From contig NZ_SBKQ01000007.1 in the NCBI RefSeq assembly GCF_004122145.1, forward strand, positions 143,462 to 207,461: a stretch of DNA of 64,000 nucleotides. Direction: 5' to 3'. The position numbers and the translations under genes are program-made. Origin of the DNA: Flavobacterium piscinae. GTDB lineage: Bacteria > Bacteroidota > Bacteroidia > Flavobacteriales > Flavobacteriaceae. Below are positions 1 to 7,701 of the stretch, in pieces. The notes under the pieces are model-generated. The model ran no database searches and was not told the origin of the DNA. It was given only the letters and a program-made list of their open reading frames with translations. Position 1 is the stretch's first letter. Each line of letters begins with the position of its first letter.

Positions 1-52
1 ACACGAGAGAAGAAATTTTCTCGTTTTCAATGGATTCGTAAACAGTAGCCAT
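1..52 (-). CDS. N-terminus of an unidentified protein, cut by the window edge
   Basis: Seventeen codons are visible on the minus strand, starting with ATG at 52-50 and reading MATVYESIENEKISSLV before leaving the window. A good Bacteroidota promoter lies 40 nt upstream, which supports a real start. Too little is present to name a family. The start is charged and has no hydrophobic signal, so a cytoplasmic protein is likely. Confidence 0.5.
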   Translation of the reverse strand, partial: MATVYESIENEKISSLV

Positions 53-91
53 AAATAGTCAATTTAGGTTAATAATAGATTTAAGGGGACT

Positions 92-120
92 CAAATTTAA
101 CATAAATTTTTAAATAACAA
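92..120 (-). promoter_or_regulatory. Bacteroidota sigma-A promoter for the leftward gene at the left edge
   Basis: On the minus strand TAAATTTG (99-92) matches the TAnnTTTG -7 consensus exactly, and TTG (120-118) sits 18 nt upstream at the -33 position. The predicted transcript would start near 86 and have a leader of about 33 nt before the ATG at 52. Confidence 0.55.
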
Positions 121-229
121 TACTTTTATTCATATTTTTTTAAAAAATATTTAAAAACAATCAAATTAAAATGAAGAAAAAGTTCAATTAAAAAAAAATC
201 CCTTGAGCAATGCTTAAGAGATTTTACTG

Positions 230-303
230 TCGGGATGACTGGATTCGAACCAGCGACCCCTAGCACCCCATGCTAGTACGCTACCAGGCTGCGCTACATC
301 CCG
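230..303 (-). tRNA. tRNA-Pro (anticodon GGG)
   Basis: The minus strand reads as a 74-nt cloverleaf. The acceptor stem is CGGGATG paired with CATCCCG, followed by discriminator A. The D-arm is GCGC..GGTAGCG, the anticodon stem is CTAGC/GCTAG with loop ATGGGGT (anticodon GGG), and the T-loop is TTCGAAT. No CCA is encoded. The GGG anticodon reads CCC/CCU proline codons. Confidence 0.95.
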
Positions 304-314
304 TAAAGTGATGG

Positions 315-346
315 CAAAAGTAAGGGTTTGAAATAAATAACACAAA
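315..346 (-). promoter_or_regulatory. Promoter of tRNA-Pro
   Basis: On the minus strand, TTTG (346-343), a 20-nt spacer and TACTTTTG (322-315) fit the Bacteroidota -33/-7 pattern. The box ends 11 nt before the mature 5' end of the tRNA, which fits a very short 5' leader. Confidence 0.6.
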
Positions 347-396
347 AATTATACTGCAGAAATTTTCAAATTCATACTTTTATTTAAAAATATATC

Positions 397-882
397 ATGA
401 AAATTATTGTTTCAATTTTTATAACGCTTGTTTTTCAAACAACTATAGCCCAATCCCAAACCACAACCATCTACCTCATTCGTCATGCCGAAAAAGCAGA
501 TAGTTCTCAAAATCCCGAACTTTCTGAGGAAGGTTTAAAAAGAGCCGTGAGATGGACTAAATATTTTGAGCAAAAAAATATAGATTTCTTTTACACTACG
601 CTCACTCGAAGAACACAAATGACTTGCAGTACGATTGCTACATCCAAACAAAAGGAAATGATTTTTTATGATTTTTCTAAATTCACATTAAAAGAAGTTA
701 TAGAAAAACATCCCGGAAAAACAATTTTAATAGTTGGCCACAGTAACACTGTTCCAAAACAAATTAATGATTTTATCGGGGAGGAAATCTATCAGAAAAT
801 CGATGAAAACGAATTTGGTAATCTTTATACGATTACGATAAAAGGAAATAAAATTGAGCACAAACTCACTCATCACAAATAA
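397..882 (+). CDS. Secreted histidine phosphatase family protein
   Basis: A 161-aa member of the phosphoglycerate-mutase-like (histidine phosphatase) superfamily in a short SixA-like form. Residues 1-19 are a signal peptide ending near TIAQS, so it should be periplasmic or exported. The RH(A)E motif is at Arg29-His30, where His30 would be the phosphohistidine nucleophile. Arg71/72 in TTLTRRTQMT and the second catalytic His115 in VGHSNT complete the pocket. It is monocistronic, with a terminator directly after the stop. The substrate cannot be read from sequence; phosphoprotein or small phosphate esters are possible. Confidence 0.85.
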   Translation: MKIIVSIFITLVFQTTIAQSQTTTIYLIRHAEKADSSQNPELSEEGLKRAVRWTKYFEQKNIDFFYTTLTRRTQMTCSTIATSKQKEMIFYDFSKFTLKEVIEKHPGKTILIVGHSNTVPKQINDFIGEEIYQKIDENEFGNLYTITIKGNKIEHKLTHHK

Positions 883-887
883 AAAAA

Positions 888-903
888 GCCTCTTTAAAGA
901 GGC
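888..903. terminator. Bidirectional terminator between convergent genes
   Basis: GCCTCTTTAAAGAGGC is a perfect 16-nt palindrome with A-run on the left and TTTT on the right. It lies between the phosphatase stop (882) and the convergent subtilase stop (929), so it can serve both. Confidence 0.8.
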
Positions 904-928
904 CTTTTAATTGTATGATAAATCTTTT

Positions 929-2443
929 TTATTGAACTGCAGTTAATGCATTGATAATTCCGTGTCCGAATTGTGAATTTTTAGTGGGGTAAAATTGTGA
1001 TGATTGTTTCATCTTAGTCAATACCTGATCTTTTGTCCACGATGGATTTTTTGCCCAAACCAAAGCTGCAATACCAGCTGTAGTTGCCGTTGCTACTGAT
1101 GATCCACCTACATAATCCGCTTGGTTGTTATAATAACTTAATACAGGTACCGTATTGTTACTTCCGGCACGTTGCATCATGATGGTGAAGTCAATTTCGC
1201 TTCCGCTATGGCATACATCACATTTTTGATATGTTGAGGCTTCTTTAATTCCGGTTACTGCAACTGTTTCCGGTATCCAAGCTGGAAAAATAACACCTAC
1301 AAAATTGGTGAATGAAGTAGATGTTCCTCCGGCACAAAAAATTAATTTCCCTCTATTGTTTGCATACCGAACACCATCTGTTATCCTTCCTACAGAAAAA
1401 ATATGTCCCATGGACATTGAAATTATTTTTACATCTGAACGGTTTCCTAAAGCAGTAAATGCATTTTGAACACCTCTTTGCTCATGATACCCATTCAAAA
1501 CCACATCAGAAGAAGCTCGATAGGAAACCAAATTGGCATTGTATGCCACTCCAACCGGTAACCCGGAATTGTTTCTAGGAGCTGTAGCTACAGAAGCCAT
1601 ACTGGTTCCGTGACTACATAAATCGTTTACTCCATCTGTTGTAGTGGACCATGGCCATATTGAATCCACATATGTTCCATATTTTTGAACATAACGTCCG
1701 GAAGATTGACCTGTGTTAAAACTACCATTCATTAAAGATTGTTGTGGTGATAATCCTGTGTCAACTACACCAATAGTTATTCCACCTCCGGATGTTAAAG
1801 ACCAAGCTGCAGGAATATTGTGTTTGTAAAAAGCCCAAGGAACTCTGGCATTAGGTGAAACAGTAGTAAAATCAGCGGTACTTAATGTGGATGAACTGTA
1901 GCCACAACCGGAACTGGATTGAATTTGATTTTCACCGGGATTACCTTGATTTTCAAATGTAAAATAGCGATAATCTGCCGGCTCAACATAACGAACGTTT
2001 CTGTTTCTTCGAAGTGCCTCTAAAGTCTCTTGTTTAGTGATTCGAACATCAATTAAATTTAAAAAAGGATCTTCATAAATTACAATATCTTCTGTTTGAT
2101 CGGTTTCATAGCGTTTAATCAGATTTAAAATCTCGGTCTGCATTTGACTAGCCGAATTGGATTGCGAACGATCAAAATCATTGGCATTCTTACCAAATCC
2201 AATTGTAACTAAATTGTCACCTTTTACAACTGCACTCCACAACATGTGCGTGCTGGCTTCTTTCCAATAAAACTTTTTACCATTTTGATTAAATGAGTTG
2301 ATTTTGTCATTAATCTGTCGGGCTGTTAAAGGTTCTTGCTGATTTTCAATGGTGATTAATTCTTCTTTATAATCCTCTTCTTTGGAACAAGAAGCAAAAA
2401 CCAATAATGCCAATACTGAAATTTTGAATACTTTTTTTGTCAT
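929..2443 (-). CDS. S8 (subtilisin-like) serine peptidase, lipoprotein
   Basis: A 504-aa secreted subtilase. Residues 1-19 form a lipoprotein signal peptide with lipobox FASC and lipidated Cys19. Residues about 30-160 are an N-terminal prodomain-like region. The catalytic domain covers about 200-500 with Asp228 (VVDTG), His278 (SHGTSMA) and Ser449 (GGSSVATA). Two oddities are visible. The segment where subtilases carry the oxyanion Asn (AAGN) reads C370-A-G-G373, so that Asn is replaced by Gly. A CDVCH motif (408-412) mimics a haem c site but is more likely a disulfide or metal knuckle. It is probably anchored to a membrane and active outside the cytoplasm. Its substrate is unknown. Confidence 0.88.
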   Translation of the reverse strand: MTKKVFKISVLALLVFASCSKEEDYKEELITIENQQEPLTARQINDKINSFNQNGKKFYWKEASTHMLWSAVVKGDNLVTIGFGKNANDFDRSQSNSASQMQTEILNLIKRYETDQTEDIVIYEDPFLNLIDVRITKQETLEALRRNRNVRYVEPADYRYFTFENQGNPGENQIQSSSGCGYSSSTLSTADFTTVSPNARVPWAFYKHNIPAAWSLTSGGGITIGVVDTGLSPQQSLMNGSFNTGQSSGRYVQKYGTYVDSIWPWSTTTDGVNDLCSHGTSMASVATAPRNNSGLPVGVAYNANLVSYRASSDVVLNGYHEQRGVQNAFTALGNRSDVKIISMSMGHIFSVGRITDGVRYANNRGKLIFCAGGTSTSFTNFVGVIFPAWIPETVAVTGIKEASTYQKCDVCHSGSEIDFTIMMQRAGSNNTVPVLSYYNNQADYVGGSSVATATTAGIAALVWAKNPSWTKDQVLTKMKQSSQFYPTKNSQFGHGIINALTAVQ

Positions 2444-2526
2444 ACTGTTAATTTTTTAGCTTGAGTACGACGAATATAGTAATAAAAAGATTTATTTTTT
2501 AAAAAGTTAATAAAAAGTTAATAAAA

Positions 2527-2554
2527 AAAAGTTGGTTTATAAAAACCAACTTTT
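2527..2554 (-). terminator. Terminator of the OmpW-like gene
   Basis: A 12-bp perfect stem, AAAAGTTGGTTT with AAACCAACTTTT, and a 4-nt loop. On the minus strand it is followed by a run of T, 30 nt after the stop of the leftward OmpW-like gene. Confidence 0.85.
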
Positions 2555-2584
2555 CAACATTAAAATGAGTAATTAACCAATTTT

Positions 2585-3268
2585 TTAAAATTTCATACCG
2601 AAGCCTAAGCCTACAATCCAAGGGTTAATTTCAACTTCTGCCGGAATTACTAATCCTTCTGCTAAATTTGTTGCATCAACGGAAACATCGGTTTTTAAGA
2701 ACAAACGTTTTACGTCAAAGTTTACAAAAAACGTATCGTCAAACATCACATCAAAACCGACTTGAGCTGCAAAACCAATAGCATTATCATATTCAATAGC
2801 TTTGACAACATCACCTTCTTTTACATTGTAAAATAATGTATAATTCAAACCTGCACCAACATAGGGTTTAAATTTTTTCTCTTTTAAAGGAAAAAAGTGA
2901 TATTGAGCAGTCAACGTTGGAGGCAAAAGCATTACGCTTCCTAAATCCACATCAAAACTTGTTGGTCCGCCTATGGCAGAAATATCAGAACCAACTGTAT
3001 TCACATCATGTTTTGCTGTCCCTAAGATTAATTCAGCAGCAAAATTTTTGGTAAAGAAATAAGTGAAATCTAATTCAGGTACAATGGCGTTGGAAATAGC
3101 GACATCTCCACCAATAATTCCGATTTTAGCACTTTCGTTTGGCACAACACCTATACCTCGCAAACGAACTTGCCATCTTTTAAAATCGTTACTTTTTTCT
3201 TCTTGAGCTTGTGTAAAAGTTGTTACAAATAATGACATTACTACGAATGCATAAACTATTTTTTTCAT
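2585..3268 (-). CDS. OmpW-family outer-membrane beta-barrel protein
   Basis: A 227-aa protein with a signal peptide (1-21, cleavage after TQA-Q). Alternating aromatic/hydrophobic strands follow, with the OmpW features ELDFTYFFTKNFAAELILG, LLPPTLTAQYHF and YVGAGLNYTLFY, and the chain ends in a C-terminal Phe (GFGMKF) as outer-membrane barrels do. OmpW proteins are eight-stranded barrels proposed to pass small hydrophobic molecules. It appears monocistronic with its own terminator. The ligand is unknown. Confidence 0.85.
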   Translation of the reverse strand: MKKIVYAFVVMSLFVTTFTQAQEEKSNDFKRWQVRLRGIGVVPNESAKIGIIGGDVAISNAIVPELDFTYFFTKNFAAELILGTAKHDVNTVGSDISAIGGPTSFDVDLGSVMLLPPTLTAQYHFFPLKEKKFKPYVGAGLNYTLFYNVKEGDVVKAIEYDNAIGFAAQVGFDVMFDDTFFVNFDVKRLFLKTDVSVDATNLAEGLVIPAEVEINPWIVGLGFGMKF

Positions 3269-3368
3269 TTTTTTGTTTATTTTGAATTATAGTTCAAAAG
3301 TAATTTTAACTAAAAACAGAAATACTGATAAAAGTCATTGAATGAAAAATATTTCTACATTATAAAAT

Positions 3369-3400
3369 TTTAGTTTTAGTAAAATTTGTTCATACCTTTG
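3369..3400 (+). promoter_or_regulatory. smpB promoter, predicting a nearly leaderless mRNA
   Basis: TACCTTTG (3393-3400) matches TAnnTTTG exactly, with a weak TTTAG (3369-3373) at the -33 position. The ATG lies only 7 nt after the box, so transcription would begin at or just before the start codon. Confidence 0.55.
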
Positions 3401-3407
3401 TTCTCCT

Positions 3408-3860
3408 ATGCAAAAAACGATTAACATACTTAATAAAAGAGCTAAATTTGATTATGAAATTTTGGAACGATATGATGCCGGAATCGTTTTAACCGGAACC
3501 GAAATCAAATCCATCCGAATGGGAAAAGCGTCAATCACAGAAAGCTTTTGCGAATTTCATAATAATGAACTCTTTGTGATTAATTCACAAGTAGAAGAAT
3601 ATTTATTTGGAACCCACTATAACCACAAAGCCAAAAGCGAACGTAAACTTTTGCTGAATAGAAAAGAGTTAAAGAGTTTAGAAAAAAGTATGCAAAACAA
3701 GGGATTAACCATTGTGCCGTTGCGACTTTACATCAACGAAAAAGGTTTTGCCAAAATGGAAATTGCCCTTTGTCGCGGGAAGAAAAACTATGATAAACGC
3801 GAAACCATTAAAGACCGAGATACCAAACGCGACATTGATCGGGTAAAGAAAAACTTTTAA
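3408..3860 (+). CDS. smpB: SsrA-binding protein SmpB
   Basis: A 150-aa cytoplasmic RNA-binding protein that delivers tmRNA to stalled ribosomes. The oligonucleotide-binding barrel shows the conserved signatures NKRAKFDYEI (about 9-18), GIVLTGTEIKSIR (25-37) and EEYLFGTHYNH. The basic C-terminal tail (KKNYDKRETIKDRD...VKKNF), which enters the decoding centre, is complete. The length is typical. The gene stands alone under its own promoter, and the tmRNA gene is not in this window. Confidence 0.97.
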   Translation: MQKTINILNKRAKFDYEILERYDAGIVLTGTEIKSIRMGKASITESFCEFHNNELFVINSQVEEYLFGTHYNHKAKSERKLLLNRKELKSLEKSMQNKGLTIVPLRLYINEKGFAKMEIALCRGKKNYDKRETIKDRDTKRDIDRVKKNF

Positions 3861-3995
3861 TTTTCCGGAATAATTATTTAATTGAATTACATAATTACAC
3901 TGCGTTCGTAAGAGATAGCAGCGAAAAGTTCGACCAAAACTTGAAGTGGAAGGCTATTAAGTTTTGAAAAAGTTTTTAAATCAAAAACAAATGAC

Positions 3996-4003
3996 TATTT
4001 TTG
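3996..4003 (+). promoter_or_regulatory. -7 box for the Fic gene
   Basis: TATTTTTG matches TAnnTTTG and ends 19 nt before the ATG at 4023. No good TTTG is found at the -33 position, so the promoter may be weak or autoregulated through the protein's own HTH domain. Confidence 0.45.
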
Positions 4004-4022
4004 TCATGACAATTTTTAGAAG

Positions 4023-5072
4023 ATGAAAGATTTATTAAGAACAGCCCGAGAAAAGAAAAATTTAAAAACCCGTGAAGTAGCTCAACTTCTTGGGATAGAT
4101 CAGGCTTTAATAAGTAAATTTGAAAGCGGTAACCGAAAACCCACCCGAGAGCAAGTGACAAAACTAGCTTCGGTATTGGATATTGATTTTGAAACATTAA
4201 TGGTAGCTTGGTTAAAGGAAAAAATTCTATATGAAATTGGTGACGATACACGTTTTGGAATCAAAGCCATGATGGTTGCAGAGAGTGAAATGAAATATGA
4301 ACTCACGCAAAAAAAGAGAGAAGTATCAGCTTCTTTATTAAGGATTTTGAATGAAATTGATTCGCTTAAGAAATTATTAGACCAAAAAAGAACCTTTGAC
4401 AGTTTTAGAATAGCTCAAGCTCTTGAATTGGAATATACGTTTGAAAGTAACCGAATTGAAGGAAATACATTAACCTTACGAGAAACCGATTTGGTTATTA
4501 ACGAAGGATTAACCATTTCCGGAAAAAGCATGCGAGAACATTTGGAAGCCATTAATCATCATGAAGCGATTGGCTATATCAAACAATTGATGGAAAGCGG
4601 TTTTAGTTTTACTGAGCGTGAATTATTATCGATTCATAATTTGATTCTTCGTGGGATAATTCCCGAAGATGCCGGCCGATACCGCAAGGTTCAAGTGATG
4701 ATTAAAGGAAGTAGTCACATGCCACCTCAACCCTATCTGGTTGCCAAAGAAATGGAAAATTATTTTTTGTGGTATGAAAGTGAGAAAAAGAAATTACATC
4801 CTGTAGTTTTGGCTGCAGAATTGCATGAACGATTAGTTACGATTCATCCTTTTATTGATGGAAACGGTAGAACTTCACGTTTGGTAATGAATTTGATTTT
4901 ACTACAACACGGCTATGTAATTGCCAATATTAAAGGTGATTATGACAATCGAATGAACTATTACAATGCGTTAGAAACCGCTCAAACCAAAAACAATAAA
5001 GAAGATTTTTTACTCTATATTGCTCAAATTGAAAAGGAAAGTTTAGAACGCTATTTAAGTATAATTGGTTAA
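4023..5072 (+). CDS. XRE-type HTH + Fic domain protein (class II Fic)
   Basis: A 349-aa fusion. Residues 4-62 are a Cro/CI-type helix-turn-helix (REVAQLLGIDQALISKFESG). Residues about 130-345 are a Fic domain. The catalytic motif is H275-PFIDGNGRTS-R286, which is intact, so AMP transfer from ATP to a protein hydroxyl is expected. An inhibitory-helix motif, S142-NRI-E146-G147, precedes the core, which places it in class II (auto-inhibited in cis). It is a single gene with no partner antitoxin beside it. The HTH suggests it binds DNA, possibly its own promoter. The target protein is not predictable. It ends in a strong terminator. Confidence 0.9.
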   Translation: MKDLLRTAREKKNLKTREVAQLLGIDQALISKFESGNRKPTREQVTKLASVLDIDFETLMVAWLKEKILYEIGDDTRFGIKAMMVAESEMKYELTQKKREVSASLLRILNEIDSLKKLLDQKRTFDSFRIAQALELEYTFESNRIEGNTLTLRETDLVINEGLTISGKSMREHLEAINHHEAIGYIKQLMESGFSFTERELLSIHNLILRGIIPEDAGRYRKVQVMIKGSSHMPPQPYLVAKEMENYFLWYESEKKKLHPVVLAAELHERLVTIHPFIDGNGRTSRLVMNLILLQHGYVIANIKGDYDNRMNYYNALETAQTKNNKEDFLLYIAQIEKESLERYLSIIG

Positions 5073-5080
5073 TAAAAAAA

Positions 5081-5094
5081 CCCGCTTTGGCGGG
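5081..5094. terminator. Terminator after the Fic gene
   Basis: CCCGC-TTTG-GCGGG hairpin with flanking A-run and TTTT, between the convergent Fic gene and cyanophycinase gene. It can act in both directions. Confidence 0.8.
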
Positions 5095-5103
5095 TTTTGA
5101 ATT

Positions 5104-6384
5104 TTAATATTTAATTATTTTTTTAGTTTTTATTTGATTTTCTTCTTCAATCTGAACGACATAAATACCCGGACTTATTATAGTTGTGTCAATTTTTTCA
5201 CCAGTATAATTTTCTTTTTCCAATACGCTCCTACCCTGAACATCGAATAATGTAATTTTAGCAGAAGATATACCTTTAATAGAAAAATTAGTCGAAAACG
5301 GATTAGGTGAAACTTGAAAAACCGTTTCAGAAAAATCATTTACGGTTAAAGAACAGTCTATCGGTGTACCGGGAAGTGAAGCAAATATACCGTTATTTAT
5401 AGACCAATGTTCCCAACTTCCACCGGAATTTGAACCGCTTTCCCAATTGCTCATGTCAAAAAAATGTTCACCGTTCATCGTTCCCGGAACTTTATACACT
5501 TTTAAAGCTTGCCCGTTGTAATTCCACGTTAACGGTACACCTGACTGAATGGTTTCAATATTATTTGGATTACTACAATTGGCTTGTACAAAAAAGGCAT
5601 ATTCTTCATAAGCCGGATATTCGCCAAAAACGCTGGCTTTTCCGTTTTCATCAATGCAAATCGCAACATATTCATTGGCGGCTACTCCTTTTACATTCAC
5701 ATTCAAATCATTTTTAAAACGAGCAATAAAGGTGCTTTGTCTTCCTCTTCGGTCGGGATTATCATAATGTGTATCGGTAATCACATTTTCTAAATACGGA
5801 ACGGAAAGAAAATCATCATAACCCAACGTTACATTGGGATGATAAGGATTATTCATCGCCTGTGAGGAGGTAACTGAACCATTTTGAGCATTGAAATATT
5901 TGCCGCTTAAAATCGCCATTCCGGCACTTGTTCCGCCAATTGGAGCGTTTTTTACATTGATGTGTTGATTGAGTAAATCTTCTAATGCATTGTCTTTAAA
6001 AAACGAAACATAATTCAATTGATCACCACCGGCAAACCAAATCATTTCGGCATTAGCCACTTTATCTAAAACGTATGGATTCGTGGCTCCCGCAACAGAT
6101 GTAATAACTAAGGTTTCTACTGAATTGACTGTAATTCCTAATTCTGAATACAAATAATTATTATAACCGTTACTTCCAGAGCTTCTCAATACTACAACAT
6201 CTCCTCCATTGGCTTTTTGAAGTAACCATTTCATCGCTTCATTGTGTTCAGAAGCTCCGCCCATTAGGCAAACACCAAATTCCGGTGTTGTGGTTATATT
6301 GGTTGAATTTCCTGTAAAATAACTAGTATAACCTTGAGCATTAAGAAAAAATGGAACCAGCAGAAAGAGTAGTTGTTTAAGCAT
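5104..6384 (-). CDS. Cyanophycinase-like S51 peptidase with T9SS sorting domain
   Basis: A 426-aa exported peptidase. The signal peptide is 1-16 (LNAQ). The S51/cyanophycinase core shows GVCLMGGASEHN (37-48), WFAGGDQLNY (116-125) and nucleophile Ser153 in GGTSAGMA, the usual elbow of this family. Residues about 355-426 are a type A sorting domain (VSPNPFSTNF, GIYVVQIEEEN, KIIKY), so the mature protein should leave the cell or be attached to its surface by type IX secretion. Cyanophycinases cleave multi-Arg-Asp storage polymer. An extracellular version could feed on polymer released by other bacteria, but another Asp-dipeptide substrate is possible. Confidence 0.88.
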   Translation of the reverse strand: MLKQLLFLLVPFFLNAQGYTSYFTGNSTNITTTPEFGVCLMGGASEHNEAMKWLLQKANGGDVVVLRSSGSNGYNNYLYSELGITVNSVETLVITSVAGATNPYVLDKVANAEMIWFAGGDQLNYVSFFKDNALEDLLNQHINVKNAPIGGTSAGMAILSGKYFNAQNGSVTSSQAMNNPYHPNVTLGYDDFLSVPYLENVITDTHYDNPDRRGRQSTFIARFKNDLNVNVKGVAANEYVAICIDENGKASVFGEYPAYEEYAFFVQANCSNPNNIETIQSGVPLTWNYNGQALKVYKVPGTMNGEHFFDMSNWESGSNSGGSWEHWSINNGIFASLPGTPIDCSLTVNDFSETVFQVSPNPFSTNFSIKGISSAKITLFDVQGRSVLEKENYTGEKIDTTIISPGIYVVQIEEENQIKTKKIIKY

Positions 6385-6432
6385 AGTTTTAATTTTTATA
6401 AAAATAGGAAAATATTTTAATTTATCTGAAAC

Positions 6433-7074
6433 CTAATTCTTATCTTCTAACAACGGAACAAATCGAAACTCACCAAATTCATGTTTTTCAAATTGGGTTT
6501 CGTTTTTGCGGATTAATAAGGTCATGATTTGTTCTTTTTCCCCAAGCGGAATGACCAGCCTTCCTCCTATTTTTAGCTGAGCCATTAATGGTTTTGGAAT
6601 AATAGGGGCACCGGCTGTAACAATAATACTGTCAAAAGGAGCGTAATTTGGAAGACCTTTGTATCCATCTCCAAAGGATAAGTGTTTTGGACGTATCCCT
6701 AATTTAGGTAATAATAACGATGTGCTTTTAAATAACTCATTTTGGCGTTCAACTGAATACACTTTAGCTCCCATTTTGCATAAAACCGCCGTTTGATATC
6801 CCGAACCTGTACCGATTTCCAAAACTTTATCATCCTTTTTTACTTCCAATAATTGCGATTGAAAAGCAACGGTAAATGGTTGAGAAATCGTTTGCCCGGC
6901 TCCAATTGGAAAAGCCTTATCCTGATAAGCAAATTGTTCAAAACCGGAATCTAAAAACAAATGTCTCGGAATTTTTTTTATGGCTTCCAACACATTTTTG
7001 TCAGTAATTCCTTTTTCTTGCAAAAGCTTAACCAATTGATTTCGAAGTCCTTGATGTTTTTCAGTATCTCTCAC
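6433..7074 (-). CDS. pcm: Protein-L-isoaspartate O-methyltransferase
   Basis: A 213-aa SAM-dependent enzyme that methylates isoaspartyl residues in aged proteins to start their repair. It shows the family block AFPIGAGQTISQPFTVAFQ (about 55-73), the SAM motif VLEIGTGSGYQTAV and the later loop FDSIIVTAGAP with PQPL-like IPKPLMAQLKIGGRLVIPLG. It is full length for the family. It lies upstream of the cyanophycinase gene on the same strand with a 48-nt gap, and ytxJ and clpB (other protein-quality genes) are nearby. Confidence 0.95.
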   Translation of the reverse strand: MRDTEKHQGLRNQLVKLLQEKGITDKNVLEAIKKIPRHLFLDSGFEQFAYQDKAFPIGAGQTISQPFTVAFQSQLLEVKKDDKVLEIGTGSGYQTAVLCKMGAKVYSVERQNELFKSTSLLLPKLGIRPKHLSFGDGYKGLPNYAPFDSIIVTAGAPIIPKPLMAQLKIGGRLVIPLGEKEQIMTLLIRKNETQFEKHEFGEFRFVPLLEDKN

Positions 7075-7139
7075 ATTAGTAATCGTTTTGTTTGAATAAA
7101 ATTAAATTAAAGAAGGCTAAATCTAAAAAAATAAACCTT

Positions 7140-7538
7140 TTAAACGAGTGAATTTATAATCTTCTTTATATTATTAATCAGAATACCTTCATGCGAATTG
7201 TGATATACGCATTTTCCCTCATAGAAGAGTAAAATTTGAGGAGATTGATGTATTACATCAAAACGAGTTGCAACTTCATTGGAAATGTTTCTGTATTCTA
7301 ATAAATCCAAATAATACGATTTAACTTTATTCTCTTCAAAATCATATTCGTTTTCAAAGTTCTTCAACGCAAAACGGCTGATGCTGCATCGTGTGCTGTG
7401 TTTAAATAATAAAACCGGTTGTTGATGTGATAATTCGACTATTTCATTAAGCTGACCTAAATCTATCAGCATCCTCCATCCTACTTTAGAAGATTTCTCC
7501 TCTTCTGAATTCCCAAATAAACTAGAAAAAAGATTCAT
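7140..7538 (-). CDS. ytxJ: Bacilliredoxin-like protein YtxJ
   Basis: A 132-aa cytoplasmic thioredoxin-fold protein of the YtxJ family, proposed to act as a monothiol bacilliredoxin that removes bacillithiol from proteins. The active-site segment KHSTRCSIS carries a single Cys51 in place of CxxC, and the cis-Pro region reads HQSPQILLF. The bacillithiol link is supported inside this window by bshB1 at 11.2-11.9 kb. It precedes pcm on the same strand (65-nt gap), which may make a small stress operon. Confidence 0.88.
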   Translation of the reverse strand: MNLFSSLFGNSEEEKSSKVGWRMLIDLGQLNEIVELSHQQPVLLFKHSTRCSISRFALKNFENEYDFEENKVKSYYLDLLEYRNISNEVATRFDVIHQSPQILLFYEGKCVYHNSHEGILINNIKKIINSLV

Positions 7539-7701
7539 TTTTGACGTATTTTAAGACATTTTGACTTGCTTTTCAACTATTTTATTCGAAAAAACAGTCA
7601 TTTTGTCTTGATTTGTGCTTTGGAATAGTAGTTGACTAAACCTCAACAAAGATATCAAATTAATAGGCATTTTTTGTCTGAATAATATAAAAACACATCA
7701 A

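Noticed and set aside
408..412. Reading CDVCH in the subtilase (residues 408-412) as a cytochrome c haem site
   Set aside because: The surrounding fold is a subtilase with no other cytochrome feature; a disulfide or metal site is more likely.
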